From NCBI RefSeq assembly GCF_008271805.1, contig NZ_VSRY01000124.1, positions 1 to 63,325 of the forward strand: a stretch of DNA of 63,325 bases, given 5' to 3'. Below the pieces are notes generated by a model. The model saw only the letters and a list, made by a program, of their open reading frames with translations, was not told the origin of the DNA and ran no database searches. The DNA is from Streptomyces sp. TRM49041 (GTDB lineage: Bacteria; Actinomycetota; Actinomycetes; Streptomycetales; Streptomycetaceae). Numbering within the stretch: the stretch's first letter is position 1; every line of letters starts with the position of its first letter. Made by a program: the position numbers and the translations under genes. Shown here piece by piece: positions 26,201 to 33,780 of this stretch.

Positions 26201-28164
26201 TCCGGGAGCTCGGCCACGACACGCAGACGGAGGACTTCACGGTCGTCGGCGTGGGCGACATGTCCGGTGACGTGTTCGGCAACGGCATGCTGCTCAGCGA
26301 GCACATCCGGCTCGTCGCGGCCTTCGACCACCGGCACATCTTCATCGACCCGGACCCGGACGCGGCCGTCTCGTACGCCGAGCGCCGCCGTCTGTTCGAG
26401 CTGCCCCGCAGCTCCTGGGCCGACTACGACACCGAGCTGCTCTCCCCGGGCGGCGGCATCCACCCGCGCAGCGCCAAGTCCATCCCCGTCAACGCGCACG
26501 TGCGGGCCGCCCTCGGCATCGCGGACGGCGTCACCAAGCTGACCCCCGCCGAGCTGATGAAGGCCATCCTCAAGTCCCCCGTGGACCTGCTGTGGAACGG
26601 CGGCATCGGTACGTACGTCAAGGCGTCCACCGAGTCGCACGCCGACGTCGGCGACAAGGCGAACGACGCCATCCGCGTCGACGGCCAGCAGCTCCGCGTC
26701 AAGGTCGTCGGCGAGGGAGGCAACCTCGGCCTCACCCAGCTCGGCCGTATCGAGTTCGCCCGCAAGGGCGGCCCCGGCGGCACGGGCGGCAAGGTCAACA
26801 CCGACGCCATCGACAACAGCGCCGGCGTGGACACCTCCGACCACGAGGTGAACATCAAGATCCTGCTGAACGGGCTGGTCGCCGACGGCGACATGACCGT
26901 CAAGCAGCGCAACAAGATCCTCGCCGAGATGACCGACGAGGTCGGCGCGCTGGTGCTGCGCAACAACTACGCGCAGAACGTGGCCCTCGCCAACGCCGTC
27001 CGCCAGTCGCCGTCGCTCCTCCACGCCCACCAGCGGTTCATGCGCCGCCTGGGCCGCGAGGGCGCTCTCGACCGGTCCCTGGAGTTCCTGCCCCACGACC
27101 GGCAGATCCGCGAACTGCTCAACGCGGGCAAGGGGCTGAGCCAGCCCGAGCTTGCGGTGCTGCTCGCCTACACGAAGATCACGGTGGCGGAGGAGCTGAT
27201 CACCACCGGCCTGCCGGACGACCCGTACCTGCGGAGCCTGCTCCACGCGTACTTCCCGACGAAGCTCCGCGAGGAGTTCCCCGAGCAGGTCGACGGCCAC
27301 CCCCTGCGCCGCGAGATCATCACCACGGTCCTGGTCAACGACACCGTCAACACCGGCGGCTCCACGTTCCTGCACCGGCTCCGCGAGGAGACCGGCGCGT
27401 CGATCGAGGAGATCGTCCGGGCGCAGGCCGCCGCCCGCGCCATCTTCGGGCTCGGCGCGGTCTGGGACGCCGTCGAGGCCCTCGACAACCAGGTCGCCGC
27501 CGACGTCCAGACCCGGATCCGGCTCCACTCCCGCCGCCTCGTCGAACGCGGTACGCGCTGGCTGCTCAACAACCGGCCGCAGCCGCTGGAGCTCGCCTCG
27601 ACGATCGACTTCTTCGCCGAGCGGGTCGAGCGGGTCTGGGGCGAGCTGCCGAAGCTGCTGCGCGGCGCCGACCTCGACTGGTACGAGGGCCTGGTCACCG
27701 AGCTGACCGGGGCGGGCGTCCCTCAGGAGCTGGCCGCACGGGTCGCCGGGTTCTCGTCGGCGTTCCCGACGCTTGACATCGTCGCGATCGCGGACCGCAC
27801 CGGCAAGGAGGCGCTCGCCGTCGCCGAGGTCTACTACGATCTCGCGGACCGGCTGCGGATCACGCAGCTGATGGACCGGATCATCGAGCTGCCGCGCGCC
27901 GACCGCTGGCAGTCCATGGCCCGCGCCGCCATCCGCGAGGACCTGTACGCGGCGCACGCCGCGCTCACCGCCGACGTGCTGTCCGCGGGCAACGGTTCGC
28001 TGTCGCCCGGTGAGCGGTTCGCGGACTGGGAGCGCAAGAACGCCTCCCTGCTGACCCGGGCGCGGACGACGCTGGAGGAGATCCAGAGCTCGGACGCCTT
28101 CGACCTGGCGAACCTGTCGGTGGCCATGCGGACGATGCGGACGCTGCTGCGCACGCACAGCTAG
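23230..28164 (+). CDS. Large NAD-specific glutamate dehydrogenase (GDH180 class)
   Basis: 1,644 residues from ATG 23230, preceded by AGAGGAC. This size and architecture are those of the 180-kDa class first described in Streptomyces clavuligerus: a long N-terminal region with ACT-like segments, a central catalytic domain and a C-terminal extension. Catalytic landmarks are [27 protein letters not shown] (about 852-878), the [12 protein letters not shown] lysine region (about 895), and the nucleotide-binding [16 protein letters not shown]. It oxidises glutamate to 2-oxoglutarate and ammonia, feeding the TCA cycle. It is followed by a strong bidirectional hairpin. Confidence 0.96.
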   Translation: [1644 protein letters not shown]

Positions 28165-28208
28165 TACGGGGACGCCCCACAAGGGGCGTGGGACGAGTAC
28201 GCAGCACA

Positions 28209-28241
28209 GGGGCGCCCGCCGCGACACGCGGTGGGCGCCCC
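28209..28241. terminator. Bidirectional terminator between convergent genes
   Basis: A 15-bp stem (28209-28223 with 28227-28241, one G-T pair) closes the loop ACA. It lies between the dehydrogenase stop (28164) and the end of the convergent GT87 gene (28250). Confidence 0.85.
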
Positions 28242-28249
28242 GCCGCGTC

Positions 28250-29482
28250 TCACGGCACCCGCAGCACGTCCGGCGCCGACTCTTCCCACAGCAGTCGGCA
28301 CGACAGCAGCGCCGCCAGCACCAGCAGCCCGTTACGGGCCAGCAGCACCGCGCACCCCAGCGGCGTGACCATCAGCACGTCGACGTAGAGCAGCGGGTAC
28401 GCGAGCGCCGTCAGCGCGGCGGCCGGCAGCAGGAGCATCGCGACCGGGCGCTGTGTGGTGTTCCGGAACGTCAGGCACACCGCCGCCAGCCCGAGCAGCC
28501 ACACCAGGTACTGGGGGCTGATCACCCGGCTGGTCACCGTGCACAGCAGGACGGCCATGAGCGCCGCGTCCGCGGGCGTGGCGTCCGACCAGTGGAGCGA
28601 CCGCACCCGCCAGAGCATCAGCCACACCAGCACCGCCCCGGTCAGCACCAGCGAGGCGAACACCACGACCCCGACGTGCGGGCCGGTGAACTCGAACGCC
28701 CCGTACCGGTACACGACCTGGCCTGGCCATCCGGCCAGGTGCGCCAGCGACAGCAGGGTGCCGCCGACCGACTCGACCTGCACCCCCCGGTTGCCCTGGT
28801 GGCGCAGGAAGTCCAGGGTGTGCGGGAACGCCAGGGCCAGAGCGGCCGCCCCGCCCGCCGTGGTGACCAGCGCGGACGTCCACGACCTGCGCGTGGTGAG
28901 CCCCCGGGGCGTGCCCAGGAGGGTGAGCGCCGGCCAGCCCTTGGCGAGGGCGCCGAGCCCGGCCAGCGCGCCGCCCGCCCGCAGTCTGCCCGCCCGTAGG
29001 GCGAGGAGGGCGCCCACGGCCAGGGCGGTGACCTGGACGTCGTACCGGGCGAGCGGGATGTGCAGCAGCAGGGGCAGGCCGCCGGTCCAGTACCAGGCGC
29101 CGTGTTCGCCCGCCCTGGCCAGGGCGAGCATCACCGCCGCGTCCGCCACCAGGGCGAGGCCGACGAACGCCTGGAAGTACGTGAGGCCGGGCACCAGGCC
29201 GGGGGCGAGGAGCACCAGGGCGGCGCCGGGCGGGTACTGCCAGGTGGCGTCGCCGGCCGGGAGGGCGCCGTGGGCGAGCTGCTCGTACCAGTGCTGGTAG
29301 AGGATGTGGACCTCGCGGCCGACACCGCCGATGCCGAGCGTGTCGTGCGCCAGCAGCCACAGCATCCCGGCGCGGCTGAGGGCCCAGACGGCGAGGAGGG
29401 GAAGGAGGCCCGGGCGGTGCCGCTCGCGGAAGCGGAGGCGGTGGCGCCGGGTACGCGGTGTGCTGAGCCGGTACGTCGTCAT
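28250..29482 (-). CDS. GT87 (DUF2029) family polytopic glycosyltransferase
   Basis: 410 residues with about ten membrane segments. The N-terminal part has the loop HILYQHWYEQLAHGALPAGDATWQYPPGAAL, whose acidic residues and YPP motif are typical of the GT87/DUF2029 polyprenol-phosphate-mannose-dependent mannosyltransferases. RYDVQVTALAVGALLA and ISPQYLVWLLGLA are also conserved. Such enzymes act on the outer face of the membrane in glycolipid or glycoprotein assembly. The acceptor is unknown. It sits next to the polysaccharide exporter, consistent with an envelope role. Confidence 0.83.
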   Translation of the reverse strand: MTTYRLSTPRTRRHRLRFRERHRPGLLPLLAVWALSRAGMLWLLAHDTLGIGGVGREVHILYQHWYEQLAHGALPAGDATWQYPPGAALVLLAPGLVPGLTYFQAFVGLALVADAAVMLALARAGEHGAWYWTGGLPLLLHIPLARYDVQVTALAVGALLALRAGRLRAGGALAGLGALAKGWPALTLLGTPRGLTTRRSWTSALVTTAGGAAALALAFPHTLDFLRHQGNRGVQVESVGGTLLSLAHLAGWPGQVVYRYGAFEFTGPHVGVVVFASLVLTGAVLVWLMLWRVRSLHWSDATPADAALMAVLLCTVTSRVISPQYLVWLLGLAAVCLTFRNTTQRPVAMLLLPAAALTALAYPLLYVDVLMVTPLGCAVLLARNGLLVLAALLSCRLLWEESAPDVLRVP

Positions 29483-29580
29483 CCCCGCGCACTCTAGTCC
29501 GCTATGGGGTGGTTTGCCTGATATTGACGTCTTCGGGGTGACAGGCTCCGGGACGCTGTCCGCGGGGCGGCCGGCGGTGA

Positions 29581-30348
29581 CTAGCGGGTGTGGCGTTCGT
29601 ACGCCGTGACGACCTCGTCCGACGGGCCGTCCAGCAGGATCTGCCCCGACTCCAGCCAGATCGCCCGGTCGCAGGTCTCCCGGATCGTCGAGTTGCTGTG
29701 GCTGACCAGGAAGACCGTGCCGGCCTCGGCGCGCAGCTCGTTGATGCGCTCCTGGCTGCGCCGCCGGAACGCCGCGTCACCCGTGGCCAGTGCCTCGTCG
29801 ATGAGGAGTACGTCGTGGGACCGGGCGGCGGCGATGGAGAAGCGCAGCCGGGCGCCCATGCCGGACGAGTACGTGCGCATCGGCAGCGAGACGAAGTCGC
29901 CCTTCTCGTTGATGCCGGAGAAGTCGACGATCCGCTGGTAGCGGTCCTTGATCTCGGCGCGCGTCATGCCCATCGCGAGCCCGCCGAGCACGACGTTCCG
30001 CTCGCCCGTCAGATCGCCCATCAGGGCGGCGTTCACGCCGAGGAGGCTCGGCTGGCCCTGCGTGTAGATGCGGCCCCGGCTGGGCGGCAGCAGCCCGGCG
30101 ACCGCCTTCAGCAGGGTGGACTTGCCGGAGCCGTTGGTGCCGATGAGCCCGATGGCCTCGCCCTTGTACGCGGCGAAGCTCACGCCCTTGACGGCGTGCA
30201 CCGTACGGGTGCCGGGCGCGGCCTTCCCGCGCGCCAGGATCCGCCCGAGCGCCGAGCCGGCGCCGCCCTTCGCCCGGCCGCCCGCACCCTGCACGGTGTA
30301 GGTCACATGGACGCCGTCGACGACGACGGTCGGAACGCGTTCAGCCAC
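29581..30348 (-). CDS. ABC transporter ATPase, polysaccharide/teichoic acid export (TagH-like)
   Basis: 255 residues from GTG 30348, which overlaps the upstream permease by eight bases; the in-frame sequence upstream lies inside that gene. Walker A is GTNGSGKST at about 70-78. The signature region is YSSGMGARLRFSIAAA, with Walker B DVLLIDEALATGD and the switch His in FLVSHSNSTI. This sequence pattern belongs to the Wzt/TagH branch that exports O-antigens or teichoic acids. No C-terminal glycan-binding domain is present. It pairs with the permease just upstream. Confidence 0.93.
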   Translation of the reverse strand: MAERVPTVVVDGVHVTYTVQGAGGRAKGGAGSALGRILARGKAAPGTRTVHAVKGVSFAAYKGEAIGLIGTNGSGKSTLLKAVAGLLPPSRGRIYTQGQPSLLGVNAALMGDLTGERNVVLGGLAMGMTRAEIKDRYQRIVDFSGINEKGDFVSLPMRTYSSGMGARLRFSIAAARSHDVLLIDEALATGDAAFRRRSQERINELRAEAGTVFLVSHSNSTIRETCDRAIWLESGQILLDGPSDEVVTAYERHTR

Positions 30349-31330
30349 GGCCGTATGTCTCCTCTGCCTGCCAGAAGTAGATGAACCCGCCCACGAAGGC
30401 GGCCAGTGCCCAGCCCGCCGCCGCGGCCCACGCATGGGGCGGCAGCTGCGCGGCGGTGAAGCTGTCGATGAGCGCGGAGCGCATCAGGTCGATGTAGAGG
30501 GCGGCCGGGTTGTACTGGAGCGCCGTGGCGACCGCCTGCGGCAGGTCCCGGTCCGCGAGGATGTGCTGGAGGCTCCACATCACGCCCGACGCGTACATCC
30601 AGGTCCGCAGCACGAACGGCATCAGCTGCGCGACGTCGGGCGTTCGGGCGGCGACCCGCGCCATGGCGAGCGACACGCCCGTGTTGAAGAGTGCCTGAAG
30701 CGTCAGCGCCGGGACCGCGAGCAGCCAGGACGCGCCCGGCGGGACGCCGAAGCCCAGCAGGATGACGACGAGCGCGGCCAGTGAGAACACCAGCTGCTGG
30801 AGCTGCTGCAGCGAGAGCGCCACGGGCAGGCTCGCGCGCGGGAAGTGCAGCGCGCGGACGAGTCCGAGGTTGCCGCTGACGGCACGGGTGCCGGCCATGA
30901 TCGAGCTGGCTGTGAAGGTCCAGATGAAGACACCCGTCACCAGGAACGGGACGAAGTCCTCGACATGGGAGCGGGTGTCCATCAGGACGCCGAAGACGAA
31001 GTAGTACACCGCCGCGTTCAGCAACGGCGTCATCACCTGCCACAGCTGCCCCAGCTTCGCCTGGCTGTACTGCGCGGTGAGGCGGGCGGTCGCGAACGCG
31101 GTGATGAAGTGCCGCCTCGACCAGAGCTGCCGCATGTACCGGGGGAGGGGCGGCCGGGCGCCGCTGACGGTCAGACCGTGGCGCAGGGCGAGGGCCCGGA
31201 GGTCCTCGTGCCCGTGGGGGAGGGGTGCGGGGGAGGGTGCCTGTGCGGCGGGTGCCTGTGCGGCCTGCGCCGGGGCGGCGAGGCGGTCTGCCGCGGGCGG
31301 TGGCGCGATCGTGCTGCTCGCAGGACTCAC
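30341..31330 (-). CDS. ABC-2 type permease, polysaccharide/teichoic acid export (TagG-like)
   Basis: 329 residues from GTG 31330, with GGGGAG seven bases upstream. The first 45 residues are a Pro/Ala-rich cytoplasmic tail. The ABC-2 membrane domain has six predicted segments and the conserved start FATARLTAQYSQAKLGQLWQVMTPLLNAAVYYFVFG. Together with the ATPase it should move a lipid-linked polymer across the membrane. It is transcribed away from the TetR gene, whose product may control it. The nearby rhamnose and TagF-like genes are candidates for making the cargo. Confidence 0.93.
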   Translation of the reverse strand: MSPASSTIAPPPAADRLAAPAQAAQAPAAQAPSPAPLPHGHEDLRALALRHGLTVSGARPPLPRYMRQLWSRRHFITAFATARLTAQYSQAKLGQLWQVMTPLLNAAVYYFVFGVLMDTRSHVEDFVPFLVTGVFIWTFTASSIMAGTRAVSGNLGLVRALHFPRASLPVALSLQQLQQLVFSLAALVVILLGFGVPPGASWLLAVPALTLQALFNTGVSLAMARVAARTPDVAQLMPFVLRTWMYASGVMWSLQHILADRDLPQAVATALQYNPAALYIDLMRSALIDSFTAAQLPPHAWAAAAGWALAAFVGGFIYFWQAEETYGRG

Positions 31331-31392
31331 CGTGCGCTCCCCTTTCGTCGGGACGGACCCGTATCGTCGCTACGCCGACATTAGGACGCCCC

Positions 31393-31406
31393 TGCGTCGG
31401 AACGCA
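31393..31406. promoter_or_regulatory. Short inverted repeat between exporter and TetR gene (possible operator)
   Basis: TGCGT-CGGA-ACGCA (5-bp arms, 4-base spacer) lies in the 106-base divergent region, 31 bases before the first TetR ATG. The short arms make this a weak candidate TetR operator. Confidence 0.3.
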
Positions 31407-31436
31407 ACCGTCCCGTCGTGACGTGGGCGTCGCGCT

Positions 31437-32060
31437 ATGATCCCGGGCATGACGCCACCGCCCCCCGGAACCCCCCGCCGCGCCCCCGCGGGAGCCGCCG
31501 TGCTCCGGGAGGACGTGACCGAAGCGATCCGCGCGGCCGTCTTCGAGGAGCTGGCGGCGGTGGGGTTCGCGCGTATGTCGATCGAGGGCATCGCCCGTCG
31601 GGCCGGTGTCGGGAAGACCGCCGTGTACCGGCGCTGGAAGTCCAAGCTGTCGCTGGTGCTCGACCTGCTGGGCGCGTTCGCCGCGCAGGGGCTGCCGGCG
31701 CCCGCGACCGGGTCCTTGTACGGGGATGTGCGCGCCCTCCTGGAGGTCGCCTCGCACGCCCTGCGCCACCCCGTCGCGTCGCAGGTCATCCCCGATCTGC
31801 TGGTGGAGGCGGCGCGGCAGCCGGAGATCGCCGAGGCGGTGCGGGGTGCTCTGCTGGACGGTCAGCAGGGGGTGGTCGCGCAGGTCGTGCGGGACGCGGT
31901 GGCGCGCGGTGAGCTGCCGGAGGGCACCCGGCCCGACCGGGCGCTCGACCTGGTGGTCGGGCCCTTGTACTGGCGCCTCGTCGTGGTCCGCGACCCCGAG
32001 CTTCCTACGGGCTACCTCGACGACCTGGCCAAGTCCGCGGTAGCGGCGCTCACCGCCTGA
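31437..32060 (+). CDS. TetR/AcrR family transcriptional regulator
   Basis: 207 residues from ATG 31437 (ATG 31449 is an alternative). The N-terminal HTH reads AAVFEELAAVGFARMSIEGIARRAGVGKTAVYRRWKSKLSLV, a standard TetR DNA-binding domain. The C-terminal ligand/dimer domain has the pattern of the TetR_C_16/AcrR-like group (ASQVIPDLLVEAARQPEIAEAVRG). It is divergent from the ABC exporter, whose operon is the most likely target. The ligand is unknown. A hairpin lies about 30 bases after the stop. Confidence 0.93.
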   Translation: MIPGMTPPPPGTPRRAPAGAAVLREDVTEAIRAAVFEELAAVGFARMSIEGIARRAGVGKTAVYRRWKSKLSLVLDLLGAFAAQGLPAPATGSLYGDVRALLEVASHALRHPVASQVIPDLLVEAARQPEIAEAVRGALLDGQQGVVAQVVRDAVARGELPEGTRPDRALDLVVGPLYWRLVVVRDPELPTGYLDDLAKSAVAALTA

Positions 32061-32091
32061 ACGCGACCTCCCGCGCCCCTGTCAACGCGCG

Positions 32092-32129
32092 CCGCGGCCC
32101 CGGTGGGTACGGAACGGACCGGGGCGCGG
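32092..32129 (+). terminator. Terminator downstream of the TetR gene
   Basis: CCGCGGCCCCGGT (32092-32104) pairs with 32118-32129 with one bulged base. The remaining 165 bases to rfbC should hold the rfbC promoter, but I see no clear consensus. Confidence 0.6.
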
Positions 32130-32294
32130 TGTCCGCGGCGGTACGGGACCGACGGGCCGGCGGCGCGGGGGTCGGTTCCACTTCCAGCGCGTGTGTCACT
32201 GCTGTCACCGCGCTCGCCGCGCATCACCCGAACGGAGGTGTCTTCGGTGACGTGATGCCGCTCGACCGGTTGAGTCTGCCGACACGAAAGGACG

Positions 32295-32915
32295 GTGGCC
32301 ACAGTGCGAGAGCTGAGCATCGAAGGCGCATGGGTGAGGGAGCCGCAGGTCTTCGCGGACGACCGGGGAACGTTCCACGAGTGGTTCCGGGCGCCCGACC
32401 TGGCGGAAGCCGCCGGATACGGGCTCGGGCTCGCCCAGGCGAACTGCTCCGTGTCCAGTCGCGGCACGCTGCGGGGCGTGCACTACGCCGACGTGCCGCC
32501 CGGGCAGGCCAAGTACGTCACCTGTGTGCGGGGTGCCGTGCTCGACGTCGTCGTCGATCTGCGGGAGGGATCGCCCACCTACCGCGCCTGGGAGGCCGTA
32601 CGCCTCGACGACCGCGAGCGCCGCGCGCTCCACCTCGCCGAGGGGCTGGGGCACGCCTTCATGGCGCTCACCGACGACGCCACCGTCGTCCACCTCTGCT
32701 CCCGCGGCTACGCCCCCGCCCGCGAGCACGGCATCCATCCCCTCGACCCGGACCTGGCCATCGACTGGCCCCCGGGCATCACCCCGATCCTGTCCGACAA
32801 GGACGCCGCGGCCCCCACGCTCGCCGAGGCGGAACGCGGGGGCCTGCTGCCGTCCTACGAGGTGTGCCGCGACTGGTACGCCACCCTGAAGGGCCTCAGC
32901 CCCGCTCGGCGCTGA
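32295..32915 (+). CDS. rfbC: dTDP-4-dehydrorhamnose 3,5-epimerase
   Basis: 206 residues from GTG 32295; GTG 32304 (VRELSIEGAW) is a strong alternative because AAAGGA is better spaced for it. RmlC-type cupin: the catalytic His63 in GTLRGVHYAD, KYVTCVRGAVLDVVVDLREGSPT, and the Tyr-containing GYAPAREHGIHPLDPDLAIDWP. It epimerises C3 and C5 of dTDP-4-keto-6-deoxyglucose in dTDP-L-rhamnose synthesis. Its last 20 bases overlap the end of rfbD, which is on the other strand. Confidence 0.92.
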   Translation: MATVRELSIEGAWVREPQVFADDRGTFHEWFRAPDLAEAAGYGLGLAQANCSVSSRGTLRGVHYADVPPGQAKYVTCVRGAVLDVVVDLREGSPTYRAWEAVRLDDRERRALHLAEGLGHAFMALTDDATVVHLCSRGYAPAREHGIHPLDPDLAIDWPPGITPILSDKDAAAPTLAEAERGGLLPSYEVCRDWYATLKGLSPARR

Positions 32916-33780
32916 CCAGCGAGGGGAACGCCGCCGCCAGCGCGTCCCGCCAGTCGCGCGGCGGCTCGAGCCCCGCCTCGTGCCAGCGGTCGTGCCCCAG
33001 CACGCTGTACGCGGGGCGCGCCGCCGGCCGGGGGAACGCCGTACCGGGCGTCGCCCGGACCCGCTCCGGGGCGGCGCCCAGCAGCCGGAACGTCTCGCGG
33101 GCCAGCTCGTACCAGGTGGCGTCGCCGCCGCTCGAGCCGTGGTACACGCCGGCGGGCGCCCGCCCGGCCGTCGCTGCCCGGCCCAGCGCCCGCAGCCGGT
33201 CCGCCAGGTCGGCCGTCCATGTCGGCTGGCCGCGCTGGTCGTCGACGACCGCCACGCTCTCCCGGGTCGACTCCGCGCGGATCATCGTGCGGACGAAGTT
33301 CCCCCCGCCGCCGCCGTACAGCCACGCCGTCCGGACCACGTAGCCGCGCTCGGGCAGCAGCTCGAGGACCGCCCGCTCGCCCGTCAGCTTCGTCCGGCCG
33401 TACGCGGTGCGCGGGCCCGGCAGGGCGTCCTCCGCATACGGCACGCACGCGTCGCCGCCGAAGACGTAGTCGGTCGAGACGTGCAGCAGCAGGCAGCCGA
33501 CGTCGGCGCACGCCTCCGCCAGATAGCGCACCGCCGTGCCGTTGACCAGCAGGGCCTCCCGCTCCCTGGACTCCGCCGCGTCGACCGCCGTCCAGGCCGC
33601 GCAGTTCACCACCACCGCCGGGCGGTGCGCCTGGAGTACCGCGCGCACCGCGACCGGGTCCGTGACGTCCAGCGCCCGCCGGTCCAGGCCCACGGCGCGC
33701 GCGCCCAGCCGGGCCACGACGTCCCGGCCGAGCAGCCCGCCCGCGCCGGTGACCAGCCACCGCTTCCGCACCCGCGTCAC
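32896..33780 (-). CDS. rfbD: dTDP-4-dehydrorhamnose reductase
   Basis: 294 residues from GTG 33780, which overlaps the rfbB stop as GTGA. The nucleotide-binding motif is TGAGGLLG at about 11-18, with STDYVFGG at 102-109 and the catalytic YGRTK (Tyr127, Lys131), all intact. It reduces the 4-keto group to give dTDP-L-rhamnose. Translational coupling to rfbB shows they form one operon, with the rfbA remnant upstream. It ends inside the 3' end of rfbC. Confidence 0.94.
   Translation of the reverse strand: MTRVRKRWLVTGAGGLLGRDVVARLGARAVGLDRRALDVTDPVAVRAVLQAHRPAVVVNCAAWTAVDAAESREREALLVNGTAVRYLAEACADVGCLLLHVSTDYVFGGDACVPYAEDALPGPRTAYGRTKLTGERAVLELLPERGYVVRTAWLYGGGGGNFVRTMIRAESTRESVAVVDDQRGQPTWTADLADRLRALGRAATAGRAPAGVYHGSSGGDATWYELARETFRLLGAAPERVRATPGTAFPRPAARPAYSVLGHDRWHEAGLEPPRDWRDALAAAFPSLVSAERG

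Noticed and set aside
23197..28227. A stop-free minus-strand frame of about 1,676 codons opposite the glutamate dehydrogenase
   Set aside because: It mirrors the third-position GC bias of the real gene. The product is Asp/Val/Gly/Arg-rich low complexity without any family motif.
30303..31769. Long minus-strand frame overlapping the exporter permease and TetR gene
   Set aside because: Out of frame with the clear ABC-2 permease, Arg/Gly/Pro-rich and spanning a divergent promoter region.
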